A stretch of 55,140 nucleotides of DNA, from contig JAAYBF010000036.1 in assembly GCA_012718975.1 (NCBI GenBank), forward strand, positions 1 through 55,140. The letters are read 5' to 3'. The notes under the pieces are model-generated. The model saw only the letters and a program-made list of their open reading frames with translations, did no database searches and was not told the origin of the DNA. How positions within the stretch are numbered: the stretch's first letter is position 1; every line of letters begins with the position of its first letter. Below are positions 7,790 to 15,414 of the stretch, in pieces. The DNA is from Solirubrobacterales bacterium (GTDB lineage: Bacteria > Actinomycetota > Thermoleophilia > Solirubrobacterales > Thermoleophilaceae). Position numbers and translations under genes: made by a program.

Positions 7790-8421
7790 CGCTGAAGATC
7801 CTCCGGCTGTCGGGCCCGCCTGGCGCGGCGTCGCTCGGGCCGCCACCAAGGTTGGAGTGCCGTTTTTGCTGTCTGGAGGCGGGCGAGGATGTCGGGCCAC
7901 TCAGCCTTGAGGGCTTCGCTCCGGTGCTTTGAAAGCCGGTCTACGTAGTCGTTGGCCTCGGCGATTGCCTGCGTGACTTCGTCGGGCATGTCGAGCACCT
8001 GCACATAGGCCAAGGCGGCGCTCAAGCGATCACCTAGCGTGCGTGGTCGATTACCGACGTCGACGATCGCTTTCTGAGTCACAAGCCACTGGGCGTCAGG
8101 ACCGCGAAGGCGATCGATCAGTCTCGTTGCCGCGCCGGGCGGGCGTGCCGGTGGCATGTCCCGCAGCTCGGCAACCAGCGGATAGAGCGCACCCAAATAG
8201 ACCGAGTAGGCCCGACGACGCTCACTTCGAGCTGCATCTGTCCGCTCGGTCGCGCTAACGATCAGGGCCCCACGATCCCGACGCCCGCTCCCAGAAGTGC
8301 CGCTACCCCCGCATCCATCAGACGAAGAGACTAGACCGGGTGCCTCGATTCGGGCGATCCGGTGGGAACCTCGTCGACTGAGGTCAGGTGCGCCGTCGAC
8401 GTGTAGGTCGCGGCCCATCAT
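7786..8421 (-). CDS. Helical protein of unknown function coupled to the EVE-nuclease gene
   Basis: No family is recognised. The first 55 or so residues are Gly/Ser/Arg-rich and probably disordered or mis-included; from about residue 60 the protein is predicted to be a helical bundle ('AYSVYLGALYPLVAEL', 'DRLSAALAYVQVLDM', 'EANDYVDRLSKHRSEALKAEW'). The C-terminus is strongly basic ('WWRPERRRARRARQPED'), compatible with nucleic-acid contact. The ATG at 8421 (or the adjacent ATG at 8418) is the only clear start; a shorter real product is possible. Its TGA overlaps the GTG of the EVE-nuclease gene by 4 bp, so the two are expected to be co-translated. A regulatory, antidote-like or accessory role is plausible but unsupported. 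Confidence 0.55.
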   Translation of the reverse strand: MMGRDLHVDGAPDLSRRGSHRIARIEAPGLVSSSDGCGGSGTSGSGRRDRGALIVSATERTDAARSERRRAYSVYLGALYPLVAELRDMPPARPPGAATRLIDRLRGPDAQWLVTQKAIVDVGNRPRTLGDRLSAALAYVQVLDMPDEVTQAIAEANDYVDRLSKHRSEALKAEWPDILARLQTAKTALQPWWRPERRRARRARQPEDLQR

Positions 8422-8683
8422 GTGTCAGCGGGTCTGGCGCCCGACCTCCTCGACGGGACACCGCGAAGGCCGTTGATGGCGGCTGGGACCCGCACGGTCA
8501 CCGGCGTCCCGACTGGCTTCTCCGCCGGTCGAGAGCTATGGTCGGCGCGCGAGCCGGACATAGGTGGCCCCGGCGCAGCGGGAACTGCCCGGGGCCCGGC
8601 ACCGAAGGACAGAGGCCTTCGATGCATCGGGATGGTCTCACAGAGGCTATGGCTCGCCGATCTGCGTCCCGGTGCGGGCTGGG

Positions 8684-8705
8684 CCTTCGGTGCCCTTACC
8701 GAAGG
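8684..8705 (+). promoter_or_regulatory. Hairpin that sequesters a ribosome binding site
   Basis: CCTTCGGT (8684-8691) pairs perfectly with ACCGAAGG (8698-8705) around a 6-nt loop. The 3' arm contains most of the GAAGGAG Shine-Dalgarno sequence of the gene starting at ATG 8714. A second hairpin lies just upstream (CGAAGG ... CCTTCG, about 8603-8620). The leader from 8580 to 8713 therefore looks structured and could control translation, for example as an RNA switch or a protein-binding leader. Confidence 0.5.
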
Positions 8706-8713
8706 AGACAGGT

Positions 8714-9109
8714 ATGGGGACGGTCAGGCTCAGTAGGGAGCAGCGGGACGCGATCTACGGCGAGATCCTCGTCGATCTGACGGCGGTCGGCGATATCTAT
8801 CTGAAGCTGTCCGAAGGGGACATCGATGGGGCGTGGAGGGTGCGTCAGCGGGTTGAGGACGACATGCGGCTGCTCGACGATCTTGGCTGGGAGGCTGAGG
8901 TTGACCAGGAGGTGTTCGAGGTCTCGATGCCCGCCGCCCAGCTTGCGCGGGCGGTTGCGCATCTGGCCGAGTGCGCCCAGTCGACGGTCCGCGAGCACGT
9001 CATCGACCCGATGCAGCAGACCGATCTCGTGGTGCGCGCAACGACCGCGCAGACGGCGTACGGGCAGCTACTCAGCCAAGCGGTACGCGAGGTCGACGAT
9101 TCGCGGTAG
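8714..9109 (+). CDS. Hypothetical protein, 131 aa
   Basis: The function is not recognised. The open frame extends upstream, but ATG 8714 follows a good Shine-Dalgarno (GAAGGAG at 8701) and begins 'MGTVRLSREQRDAIYGEIL'. The protein is acidic and almost wholly helical ('DGAWRVRQRVEDDMRLLDDLGW', 'AAQLARAVAHLAECAQSTVREHV'), with no signal peptide or membrane segment. It is the first plus-strand gene after the leftward block and is followed after 51 bp by a small gene of similar acidic character. It may be an antitoxin, an anti-restriction protein or another small partner protein; the evidence does not separate these. The structured leader suggests translational control. Confidence 0.7.
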   Translation: MGTVRLSREQRDAIYGEILVDLTAVGDIYLKLSEGDIDGAWRVRQRVEDDMRLLDDLGWEAEVDQEVFEVSMPAAQLARAVAHLAECAQSTVREHVIDPMQQTDLVVRATTAQTAYGQLLSQAVREVDDSR

Positions 9110-9160
9110 AGAACGGAAGGCCAGCGCCGCGGGCGCTGGGCGACTCTAGGATCGCGCCTG

Positions 9161-9409
9161 ATGACCGCGAAGGAGAAGCTCGTGGACGAGCTCAGCGAGG
9201 CTGAGGCGGCCGCTGAGCTGCGGTCGTGGTCTGCGCGCCGTGGCCGGCTCGCCGCCCTGACCGAGTCAGCGCCGATCGACGACGAGCCCTTCACCGACGA
9301 GGACGTCGCAGCGGTCGACGAGTCCTACGCGGATCTCGCGGCTGGCGCGACCACGATGCCTGTCGGCGAGTTCCGCCGCAGCCGCGGGCCAGCAAGCCGA
9401 GCCGAGTGA
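9161..9409 (+). CDS. Small acidic protein, antitoxin-like, 82 aa
   Basis: The ATG at 9161 opens an 82-residue protein. Its middle, 'DDEPFTDEDVAAVDESYADLAAGATTMPVGEFR', resembles the flexible toxin-binding tail of many small actinobacterial antitoxins (the pattern DEP-x-T-x-E-D/E ... A ... G ... EF). No cognate toxin gene follows; the next gene is on the other strand. It may be an orphan antitoxin, or it may act with the 131-aa protein just upstream. The N-terminal 'ELSEAEAAAELRSWSARRGRLAAL' is helical. The function is inferred only from tail style. Confidence 0.5.
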   Translation: MTAKEKLVDELSEAEAAAELRSWSARRGRLAALTESAPIDDEPFTDEDVAAVDESYADLAAGATTMPVGEFRRSRGPASRAE

Positions 9410-9444
9410 ACCGTCACGCGGCCGGACGCCGAATCCCGGACGGG

Positions 9445-10134
9445 TCAGTTCGTCGGCCCGACCGCGCATCGGAACGCGCGCTGGGTCGCCGTCTTGGCGT
9501 TGATGAACTCGGTGTCTGTTCCGGACGCCGAGAGGATGACGAGCGCGTTGAGTTGGCCGGGTGTGGTGGGGGACTCGCTGAGGTCGGCGGTGAGCTCGCC
9601 GCCCGGTGCGATCGGGCGGTCGAAGTTCAGGAAGGCGGTCAGCTCGCCGTAGGTGGCGAGGCGGCGATTCTCGGAGGTGCAAGCGACGTTCGCGAGTCCC
9701 CAGTTGAGCGCGGGGCGTGGTTGTAGCTCGATGCACGTGCCGGCGGCGGGTTGTGTTCCGGTGGGGCAGCGGACGCGGAGTTGGTTGGCGGTGACGCCCT
9801 CGAGCGAGCGGGCCATGTCGGCGTGCGGGACGGTCGCAAGCGTCGACTCGTCGATCTGGGAGCCGGTGAGGGTGTTGTGGCGGATGGCCGTGCCGGTGAT
9901 TGCTCGGCGGCGGATGTTTCGGTTCAGGACGGCTCCGCGGCGGAGCTTGCGTGCGGTGACCGCGCCTTGCTTGAGCTTGTGGGCGCTGACGGCACCCTTC
10001 TTGAGCTGGGGGGTGCCGACGCTGCCTTTGGGGAGGTTGATCGCGGCGTAGCTGGTTCCGCCGAGCGCGACGAACAGCGCGAGGTAGGCGACGATCGTGG
10101 CGTGGCGGGGTCGGCGGACTCGGCTGGGGATCAT
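9445..10134 (-). CDS. Secreted repeat protein typical of Thermoleophilia, 229 aa
   Basis: The N-terminus is a signal anchor of the very characteristic form 'RPRHATIVAYLALF' followed by 'VALGGTSYAAINLPKGSVG'. It leads into a ladder of short repeats (GSVGTPQLKKGAV, HKLKQGAV, RKLRRGAV, NRNIRRRAI, TGTAIRHNTL) expected to form a beta-helix-like or stalk segment. The C-terminal 110 residues contain three Cys ('RCPTGTQPAAGTCIE', 'VACTSENRRLATYGEL') and look like a small extracellular domain. The protein is probably surface-exposed or secreted. It is the last gene of a three-gene leftward set headed by a sigma factor. This style of leader is the best taxonomic clue in the window. Confidence 0.78.
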   Translation of the reverse strand: MIPSRVRRPRHATIVAYLALFVALGGTSYAAINLPKGSVGTPQLKKGAVSAHKLKQGAVTARKLRRGAVLNRNIRRRAITGTAIRHNTLTGSQIDESTLATVPHADMARSLEGVTANQLRVRCPTGTQPAAGTCIELQPRPALNWGLANVACTSENRRLATYGELTAFLNFDRPIAPGGELTADLSESPTTPGQLNALVILSASGTDTEFINAKTATQRAFRCAVGPTN

Positions 10135-10180
10135 GGCGCTCCTCCTGTCGGCTGGCCGGCGGATGCGGATGGGTTGATTG

Positions 10181-12388
10181 TCATGGGTTGGCTCCCCGGA
10201 CGCGCAGCTTTCGGACCGGGGTGTTGGCGGCGGCGTAGGGGTAGCCGGCCTCCGCGGGCAGCCGGGCGCGGAGGCGGAAGGTGACGAGGCCTCTGACGGA
10301 GCGGACGGGCTCAGTGTGGCGCCAGCGGCCGTCTGGCTGGCTGCGAACCACGCGGAAGGGCTCCCACCGCCGCCCGGACCACTTGCGCAGCTCGACGAGC
10401 TTGCCGGTCGGCGGGATCGGCCCGCCGCGCACGCGGCCGGTGAAGGTGACCGTCTCGCCGTTGAGGATTCGCCGCGGCGTGAGCTTGAAGCTGCTCGACG
10501 CCCTGACCGCGACAGTCACGTCGGTTGAGACCGGCCGGATGCGGCTGGTGCCGGGGTAGCGGAACCGCAGCGTACGGCAGTGGGTGCCCGCGACCCGGTA
10601 GCTGAACCTGCCCTCGCCGTCGGTGCGTACCAGTCCGGCGGCGGCGAAGTCGCTGCCGGGCAGCTGCGGCCGCGCGGACACCTCCACCGCCACATCGGCG
10701 AGCGGCTGGCCGTCGGGGTTGGTGAGCCGGCCCTGGAGCGTGGCCGCCCGCCTGTACCCGACGGTGACCCGGGGGCGGAACTGGACGCGCTTTCGCACGA
10801 CCTGCCGGCGGCGGCGCTTGTCGCCCTTGCCCCGCAGAACGGTGCGGCGGGTGCGGACGACCTTGCGATGCCCGGCCGTGAGGCGGGTCTTGATCCGCAG
10901 CGGGAGCTGTCGGGCGGCGCGCGCGCCGCCGACCTCCTGCTGGGTGGACGCCTCGTTGCCTGCGTGGTCGACCGTGCGGGCGCGCAGATCGTAGGTGCCG
11001 TCGGTGTAGCGCTCGTCGTCGATCACGCCGACCAGCCGCCCGCCCTCCACCGAAGTCGGGATCTCGTGCCACGCGCCGCCGCCGCGGCGCTGGATCTCGA
11101 TCTGGCCTCCCGCCACGCCGGACAGCGCGTCGGCGACCCTCGCGGACGCCTGCATCGGACGCGCGGGGTCATGCGGGTCGAGCGCGACGGTCGGCGCCGC
11201 CCGGTCGAGCCGCAACCGAACGGGCCGGGCGTCGCGTAGGTCGGCCTGGTTTCCGACCTGATCTCGCAGCGCGACCCGCAGCTCGTAGGAGCCGTCGCCG
11301 CCGACGCCGACATCGTTGAGGCCCGTCGGGTTGGAGGCGTCGAAGGAGCCGGTCTGGCAGGCGTCGGTGCCGGTGCGGCACAGCTGCCAGCGGCCGCCGG
11401 CGATCGGCGAGCCGCCGTCGGCGACCGACGCCCACCGGACATCGAAGCCGTCCCCGCGCCGCCACCCCTCTCCGCCAACGACCGTCGGAGTGACCTGCGC
11501 GGGCGGGGTGTTGTCGACCCGGATCGTCCGGCCGGTGGACGCCACGGTGTCCGATCCATCCACGACCCGGACATCGATCCGGCGAGGCCCGTCGGCGCGG
11601 TCGGCGGTCCTGAGAGTGAACGCTCCCGACTGGTTCGAGCACGGCACCGGCCGGGTGTAGTCGCAGCCGTAACTGCCAACGGTCTCGGCGAGCGCGCCAT
11701 CGATCAGCAGCTCGACACGCTTGATGCCGGTGTTGTCGCTCGCCGCAAAGGCGATCGTGCGGTCGCCACGGACCCACTCTCCCTCCCCGACGCCGCTCAT
11801 CGACACGCCCGGCGCCCAATGGTCATGGAGGGTGACCGCGGCGTGGTAGGTGTGCATCGTCGCGCCGCTACCGCAGCTCCCCGCCCCGCACTGGACGTTC
11901 TGGGTCAAGCTCGTCGTCCCCGCAGGCGCCCACAGGACGGTCGGGCTCGGTACCTCGAACGAGACGGCATAGCTGGTCGCGCCGGGTTGGGCCGCATATC
12001 CGATCAGTCGGGAGTGCGAGACCCCGCCTTGGGCGCTGATCTCGACCACCCACGACGGCGTGTTCCGAGAGCCGCGGCCGGCCCAGTCAAGCCGCGAGAT
12101 CGTCGTGCCGGGCGGGGCGAAGAACCACCAGCGCGAGTACTCCCCCGCCGAGAACGTCCGCCCGACCGCCCTCGTCGAGATCCCACGCGTGTTCGGGTCG
12201 CCGCCTCCGAGGCTCGGACAGAGCTGGTAGCTGTTGACGCTCCCGGCCTGGGCCTGCCACGCCTGCCCGGAATGGTTCGGCGCCGCGTTGCACGAGACGA
12301 CCGTGTAGCTGCCCGCCACCGCCGGACCCGCCGCCGCCAGCAGCGCCATGGCGACTCCGAGAGCTGTCAACGCGATCCGCGGTCGCAT
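10181..12388 (-). CDS. Large secreted multidomain (Ig-like) protein, 735 aa
   Basis: A clean signal peptide ('MRPRIALTALGVAMALLAAAGPAVA', cleavage near residue 25) precedes a beta-rich domain (about 26-210, starting 'GSYTVVSCNAAPN', with several Cys). Next come Ig-like/fibronectin-like units (about 215-470, with 'VDNTPPAQVTPTV', 'GNQADLRDARPVRLRLDRAAP' and 'HAGNEASTQQ' boundaries), a very basic linker (about 480-530), and carboxypeptidase-regulatory-like and bacterial Ig-like beta domains to the end ('GRLTNPDGQPLADVAVEVSARP', 'GETVTFTGRVRGG'). It is a surface or extracellular adhesin-like protein. Its ATG overlaps the stop of the upstream sigma-factor gene by one base, so the sigma/anti-sigma product and this protein are co-translated. 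It may be an envelope component of the conjugative element or plain cargo. Confidence 0.75.
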   Translation of the reverse strand: MRPRIALTALGVAMALLAAAGPAVAGSYTVVSCNAAPNHSGQAWQAQAGSVNSYQLCPSLGGGDPNTRGISTRAVGRTFSAGEYSRWWFFAPPGTTISRLDWAGRGSRNTPSWVVEISAQGGVSHSRLIGYAAQPGATSYAVSFEVPSPTVLWAPAGTTSLTQNVQCGAGSCGSGATMHTYHAAVTLHDHWAPGVSMSGVGEGEWVRGDRTIAFAASDNTGIKRVELLIDGALAETVGSYGCDYTRPVPCSNQSGAFTLRTADRADGPRRIDVRVVDGSDTVASTGRTIRVDNTPPAQVTPTVVGGEGWRRGDGFDVRWASVADGGSPIAGGRWQLCRTGTDACQTGSFDASNPTGLNDVGVGGDGSYELRVALRDQVGNQADLRDARPVRLRLDRAAPTVALDPHDPARPMQASARVADALSGVAGGQIEIQRRGGGAWHEIPTSVEGGRLVGVIDDERYTDGTYDLRARTVDHAGNEASTQQEVGGARAARQLPLRIKTRLTAGHRKVVRTRRTVLRGKGDKRRRRQVVRKRVQFRPRVTVGYRRAATLQGRLTNPDGQPLADVAVEVSARPQLPGSDFAAAGLVRTDGEGRFSYRVAGTHCRTLRFRYPGTSRIRPVSTDVTVAVRASSSFKLTPRRILNGETVTFTGRVRGGPIPPTGKLVELRKWSGRRWEPFRVVRSQPDGRWRHTEPVRSVRGLVTFRLRARLPAEAGYPYAAANTPVRKLRVRGANP

Positions 12389-13689
12389 CAGAGGCCTCCG
12401 AAGTCGGTTCCGGAGCTGCCCGTTCCGCCGCCTACGGTTGGTGGCGGGGGTGGTGCTGGGGCGGGCTCGGGTGTTGGGTTGCCGCTGAGGCCGCTGAGCG
12501 AGTCGCCGCCGCTGGCAGGGACCGGCGCGGGCGTCGCCGGCTCAGGTGCGGGCTCCGGCTCCGGCGCGGGTGCCGGGTCGCTCTCGACCGGCTGCACGGG
12601 CGCCGGGTCCGGCCCGGCCTTCACCTCCGGTGCCGGTGTGGGGTCGCTGACGGGCTCCGGTGCCGGTGGGGTGGCCTTGACTCGCTCAACCTTGGTCTCG
12701 GGCGGCGGCTTGTCGGGCAGGGCTGGGGTGAGCAGGCCGATCGAGGTGAGCGGGTTGACGTTGTTGCTGACGCAGTAGGTGCTCGTCCCGAGCGTCACAC
12801 ACCCCGCGACGACCGCCGCCATCGCACCGGGCCGGGTGCCGGCGAGCGGGGTGGGGTCGGTGACGCGGTAGTAGGCGTTGGCGGCCTGCTGCTTGACATA
12901 GGCGGCACCGTCGGCGAGGTGCTGACGCACACCGCTGACGGCGTCGGCGGCGACGCCGGTCGTCGCCTGGTCGGCGACTGCCGGCGCGGGGAGCAGCGCC
13001 GGGGCGTCGCGCATGAGGTCGAGCCGGTCTGCGAGCGCTCGGCACCGGTCGCAGCCTGCGAGGTGGCTGGCCGCGCGGCGGGCCTCGCGGCCTTTGGCGA
13101 GGCCGCAGGATCTGCGCAGCACGATCGTCTCGCCCTGGTCGCAGCCGCCGCCGAGGAGCCTGCCGGCGATCGACCGTGCCGAGCGCATGATCGCCTCGAG
13201 CTCGCGCTTGACCTGCCTCGGGGTCATTCCGAGCGCGGCCGCGACCGCGGGTCGGCGATGGCCGTGTACGTGCAGGGCGAGCACGTCGCGTTGGCGGGCC
13301 GAGAGACCGGCGACGATCGAGCCGGCGATCGTCGCCTGGTCTTGGTGGCGCTCTGCGCGGAGGACCTCCGTCTCGGCGCTGGCCGACTCGTCGGGGCGGT
13401 GGAATACCGGTGCCTCTGGGTCTGTGGGGATCTCGCGCTGGCGCAGCCGGCGCTGCTCGCCCAGCCAGCGATGCGCGGTAGTCCGAAGCCACGCATAGGT
13501 CTCGCCGGTGGACGTCGCGTGGCAGTCCTTGCGGATGGCGAGGTCGCAGGCGGCTTGAAGCGCGTCGTTGATCTCGCGCTTGTCGAAGTCCGGGTTGCTG
13601 GCGGCGAGCTGGTGGCGCAGCATCTCGCCGAGGTCGCCTTCCATGATCGCGGCGAGCTCTGCGTCGACGCCCTGGCTGTGGGATGTCAT
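12388..13689 (-). CDS. ECF-like sigma factor fused to anti-sigma zinc finger, membrane helix and Pro-rich tail, 433 aa
   Basis: Residues about 25-95 ('ALQAACDLAIRKD...TYAWLRTTAHRWLGEQRR') fit sigma region 2. Residues about 128-175 ('GLSARQRDVLALHVHGHRRPAVAAALGMTPRQVKRELEAIM') fit region 4 with its helix-turn-helix. Then 'HLAGCDRC' gives the HxxxCxxC of zinc-binding anti-sigma domains, followed by a hydrophobic segment ('GAMAAVVAGCVTLGTSTYCV') and a Pro/Ala/Glu-rich tail of about 110 residues that would lie outside the membrane. So sigma factor, anti-sigma and surface sensor appear in one chain. The ATG at 13689 is preferred; the frame is open to 13827 without conserved sequence. It heads the operon with the two secreted proteins and probably controls them. 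Confidence 0.74.
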   Translation of the reverse strand: MTSHSQGVDAELAAIMEGDLGEMLRHQLAASNPDFDKREINDALQAACDLAIRKDCHATSTGETYAWLRTTAHRWLGEQRRLRQREIPTDPEAPVFHRPDESASAETEVLRAERHQDQATIAGSIVAGLSARQRDVLALHVHGHRRPAVAAALGMTPRQVKRELEAIMRSARSIAGRLLGGGCDQGETIVLRRSCGLAKGREARRAASHLAGCDRCRALADRLDLMRDAPALLPAPAVADQATTGVAADAVSGVRQHLADGAAYVKQQAANAYYRVTDPTPLAGTRPGAMAAVVAGCVTLGTSTYCVSNNVNPLTSIGLLTPALPDKPPPETKVERVKATPPAPEPVSDPTPAPEVKAGPDPAPVQPVESDPAPAPEPEPAPEPATPAPVPASGGDSLSGLSGNPTPEPAPAPPPPPTVGGGTGSSGTDFGGL

Positions 13690-14042
13690 TGGGGTGTTCT
13701 TCACCACCCCTATAGAGGGCCGAGTTCCCAAAGTGGCCCCCCTACGACCGCTGCGGCGTTGATGGGCAGGGGCGAGACGGGCCCCCTGCAACGTCGCCTC
13801 GCGTCGCGTTGCCTGCTCATCCCTCACGCCTCCCGAACCGAAAGCGCCACCGTCGGGACTGGTGCCCGACCCCTGGCAAAAACGTAGTTGTTCACGGCTA
13901 GAGCGTCAACCGGGAACAGGGACGTATCGGCCCCTTCGGATGGGCCGGTCAACGCCCGGCTGAGCAGGCCGGCGGGGCGTTGTCGGGGCCGGTGTTGGTT
14001 GGGGGCCAGTCGGGCGCCGGGGCCCTCTTTGTCAGTAGGGAG
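13690..14042. other. Divergent intergenic region between sigma-factor gene and transfer operon
   Basis: These 353 bp separate the leftward sigma-factor operon from the rightward ArsR-like gene and must hold promoters for both. It contains GC-rich partial inverted repeats (around GGGCCGGT and ACCGGCCC-like runs, 13930-14020) but no hairpin with a T tract and no convincing coding frame. No specific promoter could be fixed by eye. Confidence 0.4.
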
Positions 14043-14387
14043 ATGGTGGGAGAGCGGCCATACGACGACCACCGCCAGTCGGGCTGTGCGGCGGCGACGC
14101 TGTCCGACGAAGAGGTCGATCGTGTCGCGGCCCGCTTGCAGCTGATCGGCCACCCGGTCCGTATCCGGCTGCTTGGCCTGCTCGACGGAGGCGAGGCGAC
14201 CGTCCAGCAGCTCACAGACCACCTTCCCACCACCCACCAGAACGTCTCCAAGCACCTCGCGGCGCTGCACCGTGAGGGGATCGTCGCCCGCCGCCGCGAC
14301 GGTACGCGCGTCCACTACTCGCTCGCGGACTGGGGCGGTCTGTGGCTGGTCGAGCAGATCGCCGCAGCGCTCGACCCGCAGCCGTGA
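14043..14387 (+). CDS. ArsR-family transcriptional regulator, about 114 aa
   Basis: The sequence 'RLQLIGHPVRIRLLGLLDGGEATVQQLTDHLPTTHQNVSKHLAALHREGIVARRRDGTRVHYSLAD' is a textbook winged helix-turn-helix of the ArsR/SmtB group: 'HPVRIRLL' leads in, 'NVSKHLAAL' is the recognition helix and 'RDGTRVHYSL' is the wing. No Cys-based metal site is seen, so it may respond to something other than metal. The ATG at 14043 or GTG at 14046 follows 'AGGGAG'; the frame is open upstream to 13980. It stands immediately before the conjugation operon and opposite the sigma-factor operon, so it is a good candidate repressor of transfer functions. Confidence 0.8.
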   Translation: MVGERPYDDHRQSGCAAATLSDEEVDRVAARLQLIGHPVRIRLLGLLDGGEATVQQLTDHLPTTHQNVSKHLAALHREGIVARRRDGTRVHYSLADWGGLWLVEQIAAALDPQP

Positions 14388-14429
14388 CGACACCTCGCCG
14401 AGGTGCTCGTTGCGGCGCCTCTGAGCGGT

Positions 14430-14476
14430 CTGTTCGCAACTGCGCGATTGCGCAACTTCGCGCTTGCGCGGTTGTG
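14430..14476. repeat. Cluster of short inverted and direct repeats upstream of transfer genes (possible oriT or operator)
   Basis: TGCGCGATTGCGCA is a perfect 5-bp inverted repeat with a 4-nt loop. It is followed after ACTTC-type sequence by GCGCTTGCGC and GCGGTTG, which also make an imperfect larger palindrome with the preceding GCAACTGCGC. It sits in the 172-bp gap between the ArsR-like gene and the first transfer gene. Either a regulator site or a nicking region would fit. Confidence 0.35.
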
Positions 14477-14559
14477 GACGCCCCGTCTGGGCGCACTTAC
14501 AAAGCCCTCCACACGGGACGGCTACACGGCCATGTCCCAGACCGATGGAGGTGATTTCA

Positions 14560-15414
14560 GTGACAGACCAAGCCGGCGCCAACCACCGCCCACCCGCACG
14601 ACTTGACCACGCCGCACGCATCGCCGGACGACTGCTGCTCTGGGCATTCGTGGTCGTCGTGCTGGTCCGCGGCCTCAGCGCGATCATCGCCCCCGACCAG
14701 GGCCAGGCCCCCGACGTCGAGACCGCGTCGGCCTCGGGAGGCGACTGGGAGGTCGGCGCGTTCGCGGTCCGGTTCGCCCGCGGCTACTTCGCCGCCCCCG
14801 GCGAGCCTGGCGGCGACGCGGCCCGTCTGTACGCCGACGGCGTCGCCGACCGCCTCGATCCCACCGGACGCTCGGAGGGCGTGGCGGTGGAGTGGGCGCA
14901 CGTCGCCCGCCACGAGCCCACCGGCCAGAACCGGGTGCTGGTCACTGTCGCCGCCGGCATCGCTGGCGGGCGGGTGCTCTATCTCACCGTTCCGGTGGCG
15001 CGGGATCGCCAGGGAGGGCTGGCGGTCTTCGACCTGCCGGCGCTGACCGCCCCGCCGGGCCTCGCGGCCGACGCCGCCGAGACCGCGACGCCGCTCACCG
15101 GCCCTGACGGCCAGGCAGTCGCCGATCTCGCGGGCCGGTTCCTGCGCGCCTACGTCTCAGGTGGCGGGCGGGCGAAGCTCGCCTACTTCCTCGCCCCGTC
15201 GGCTCAGATCACCCAGATGCCCGACGGGCTCGAGGTCGCCGAGGTCGGAGAGGTCGACGAGATCGACACCGACGGCCCCGGCCGAACGATCGCCGCCGCG
15301 GTGTCGGTGCGCGACACCGCAACCGGCGCGGTCTTTCCCGCGCGCTACCGGCTCGGATTGGTGCGCGAGGACCGCTGGCTCGTCGCATCGGTCGCCGGAG
15401 GGCCGCGGCGATGA
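14560..15414 (+). CDS. Conjugal transfer protein, TcpC/VirB8-like, 284 aa
   Basis: The GTG at 14560 is chosen because it follows GGAGGTGAT at perfect spacing; the frame is open further upstream. The protein has a short cytoplasmic start, one membrane helix ('RLLLWAFVVVVLVRGLSAII', about 23-42) and a long extracytoplasmic region of two alpha/beta NTF2-like units: about 65-165 ('AVRFARGYFAAPGE', 'VLVTVAAGIAGGRVLYLTVPV') and 185-284 ('LAGRFLRAYVSGGGRAKLAYFL', 'ARYRLGLVREDRWLVASV'). This is the layout of TcpC, the VirB8-like inner scaffold of Gram-positive conjugation machines. It starts the run of overlapping transfer genes: its TGA overlaps the next ATG (ATGA). Confidence 0.82.
   Translation: MTDQAGANHRPPARLDHAARIAGRLLLWAFVVVVLVRGLSAIIAPDQGQAPDVETASASGGDWEVGAFAVRFARGYFAAPGEPGGDAARLYADGVADRLDPTGRSEGVAVEWAHVARHEPTGQNRVLVTVAAGIAGGRVLYLTVPVARDRQGGLAVFDLPALTAPPGLAADAAETATPLTGPDGQAVADLAGRFLRAYVSGGGRAKLAYFLAPSAQITQMPDGLEVAEVGEVDEIDTDGPGRTIAAAVSVRDTATGAVFPARYRLGLVREDRWLVASVAGGPRR

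Noticed and set aside
13824-14687. 287-aa minus-strand frame over the ArsR-like gene and its surroundings
   Set aside because: It has no domain and mixed low complexity, and it lies antisense to a clear winged-helix regulator and a promoter region.
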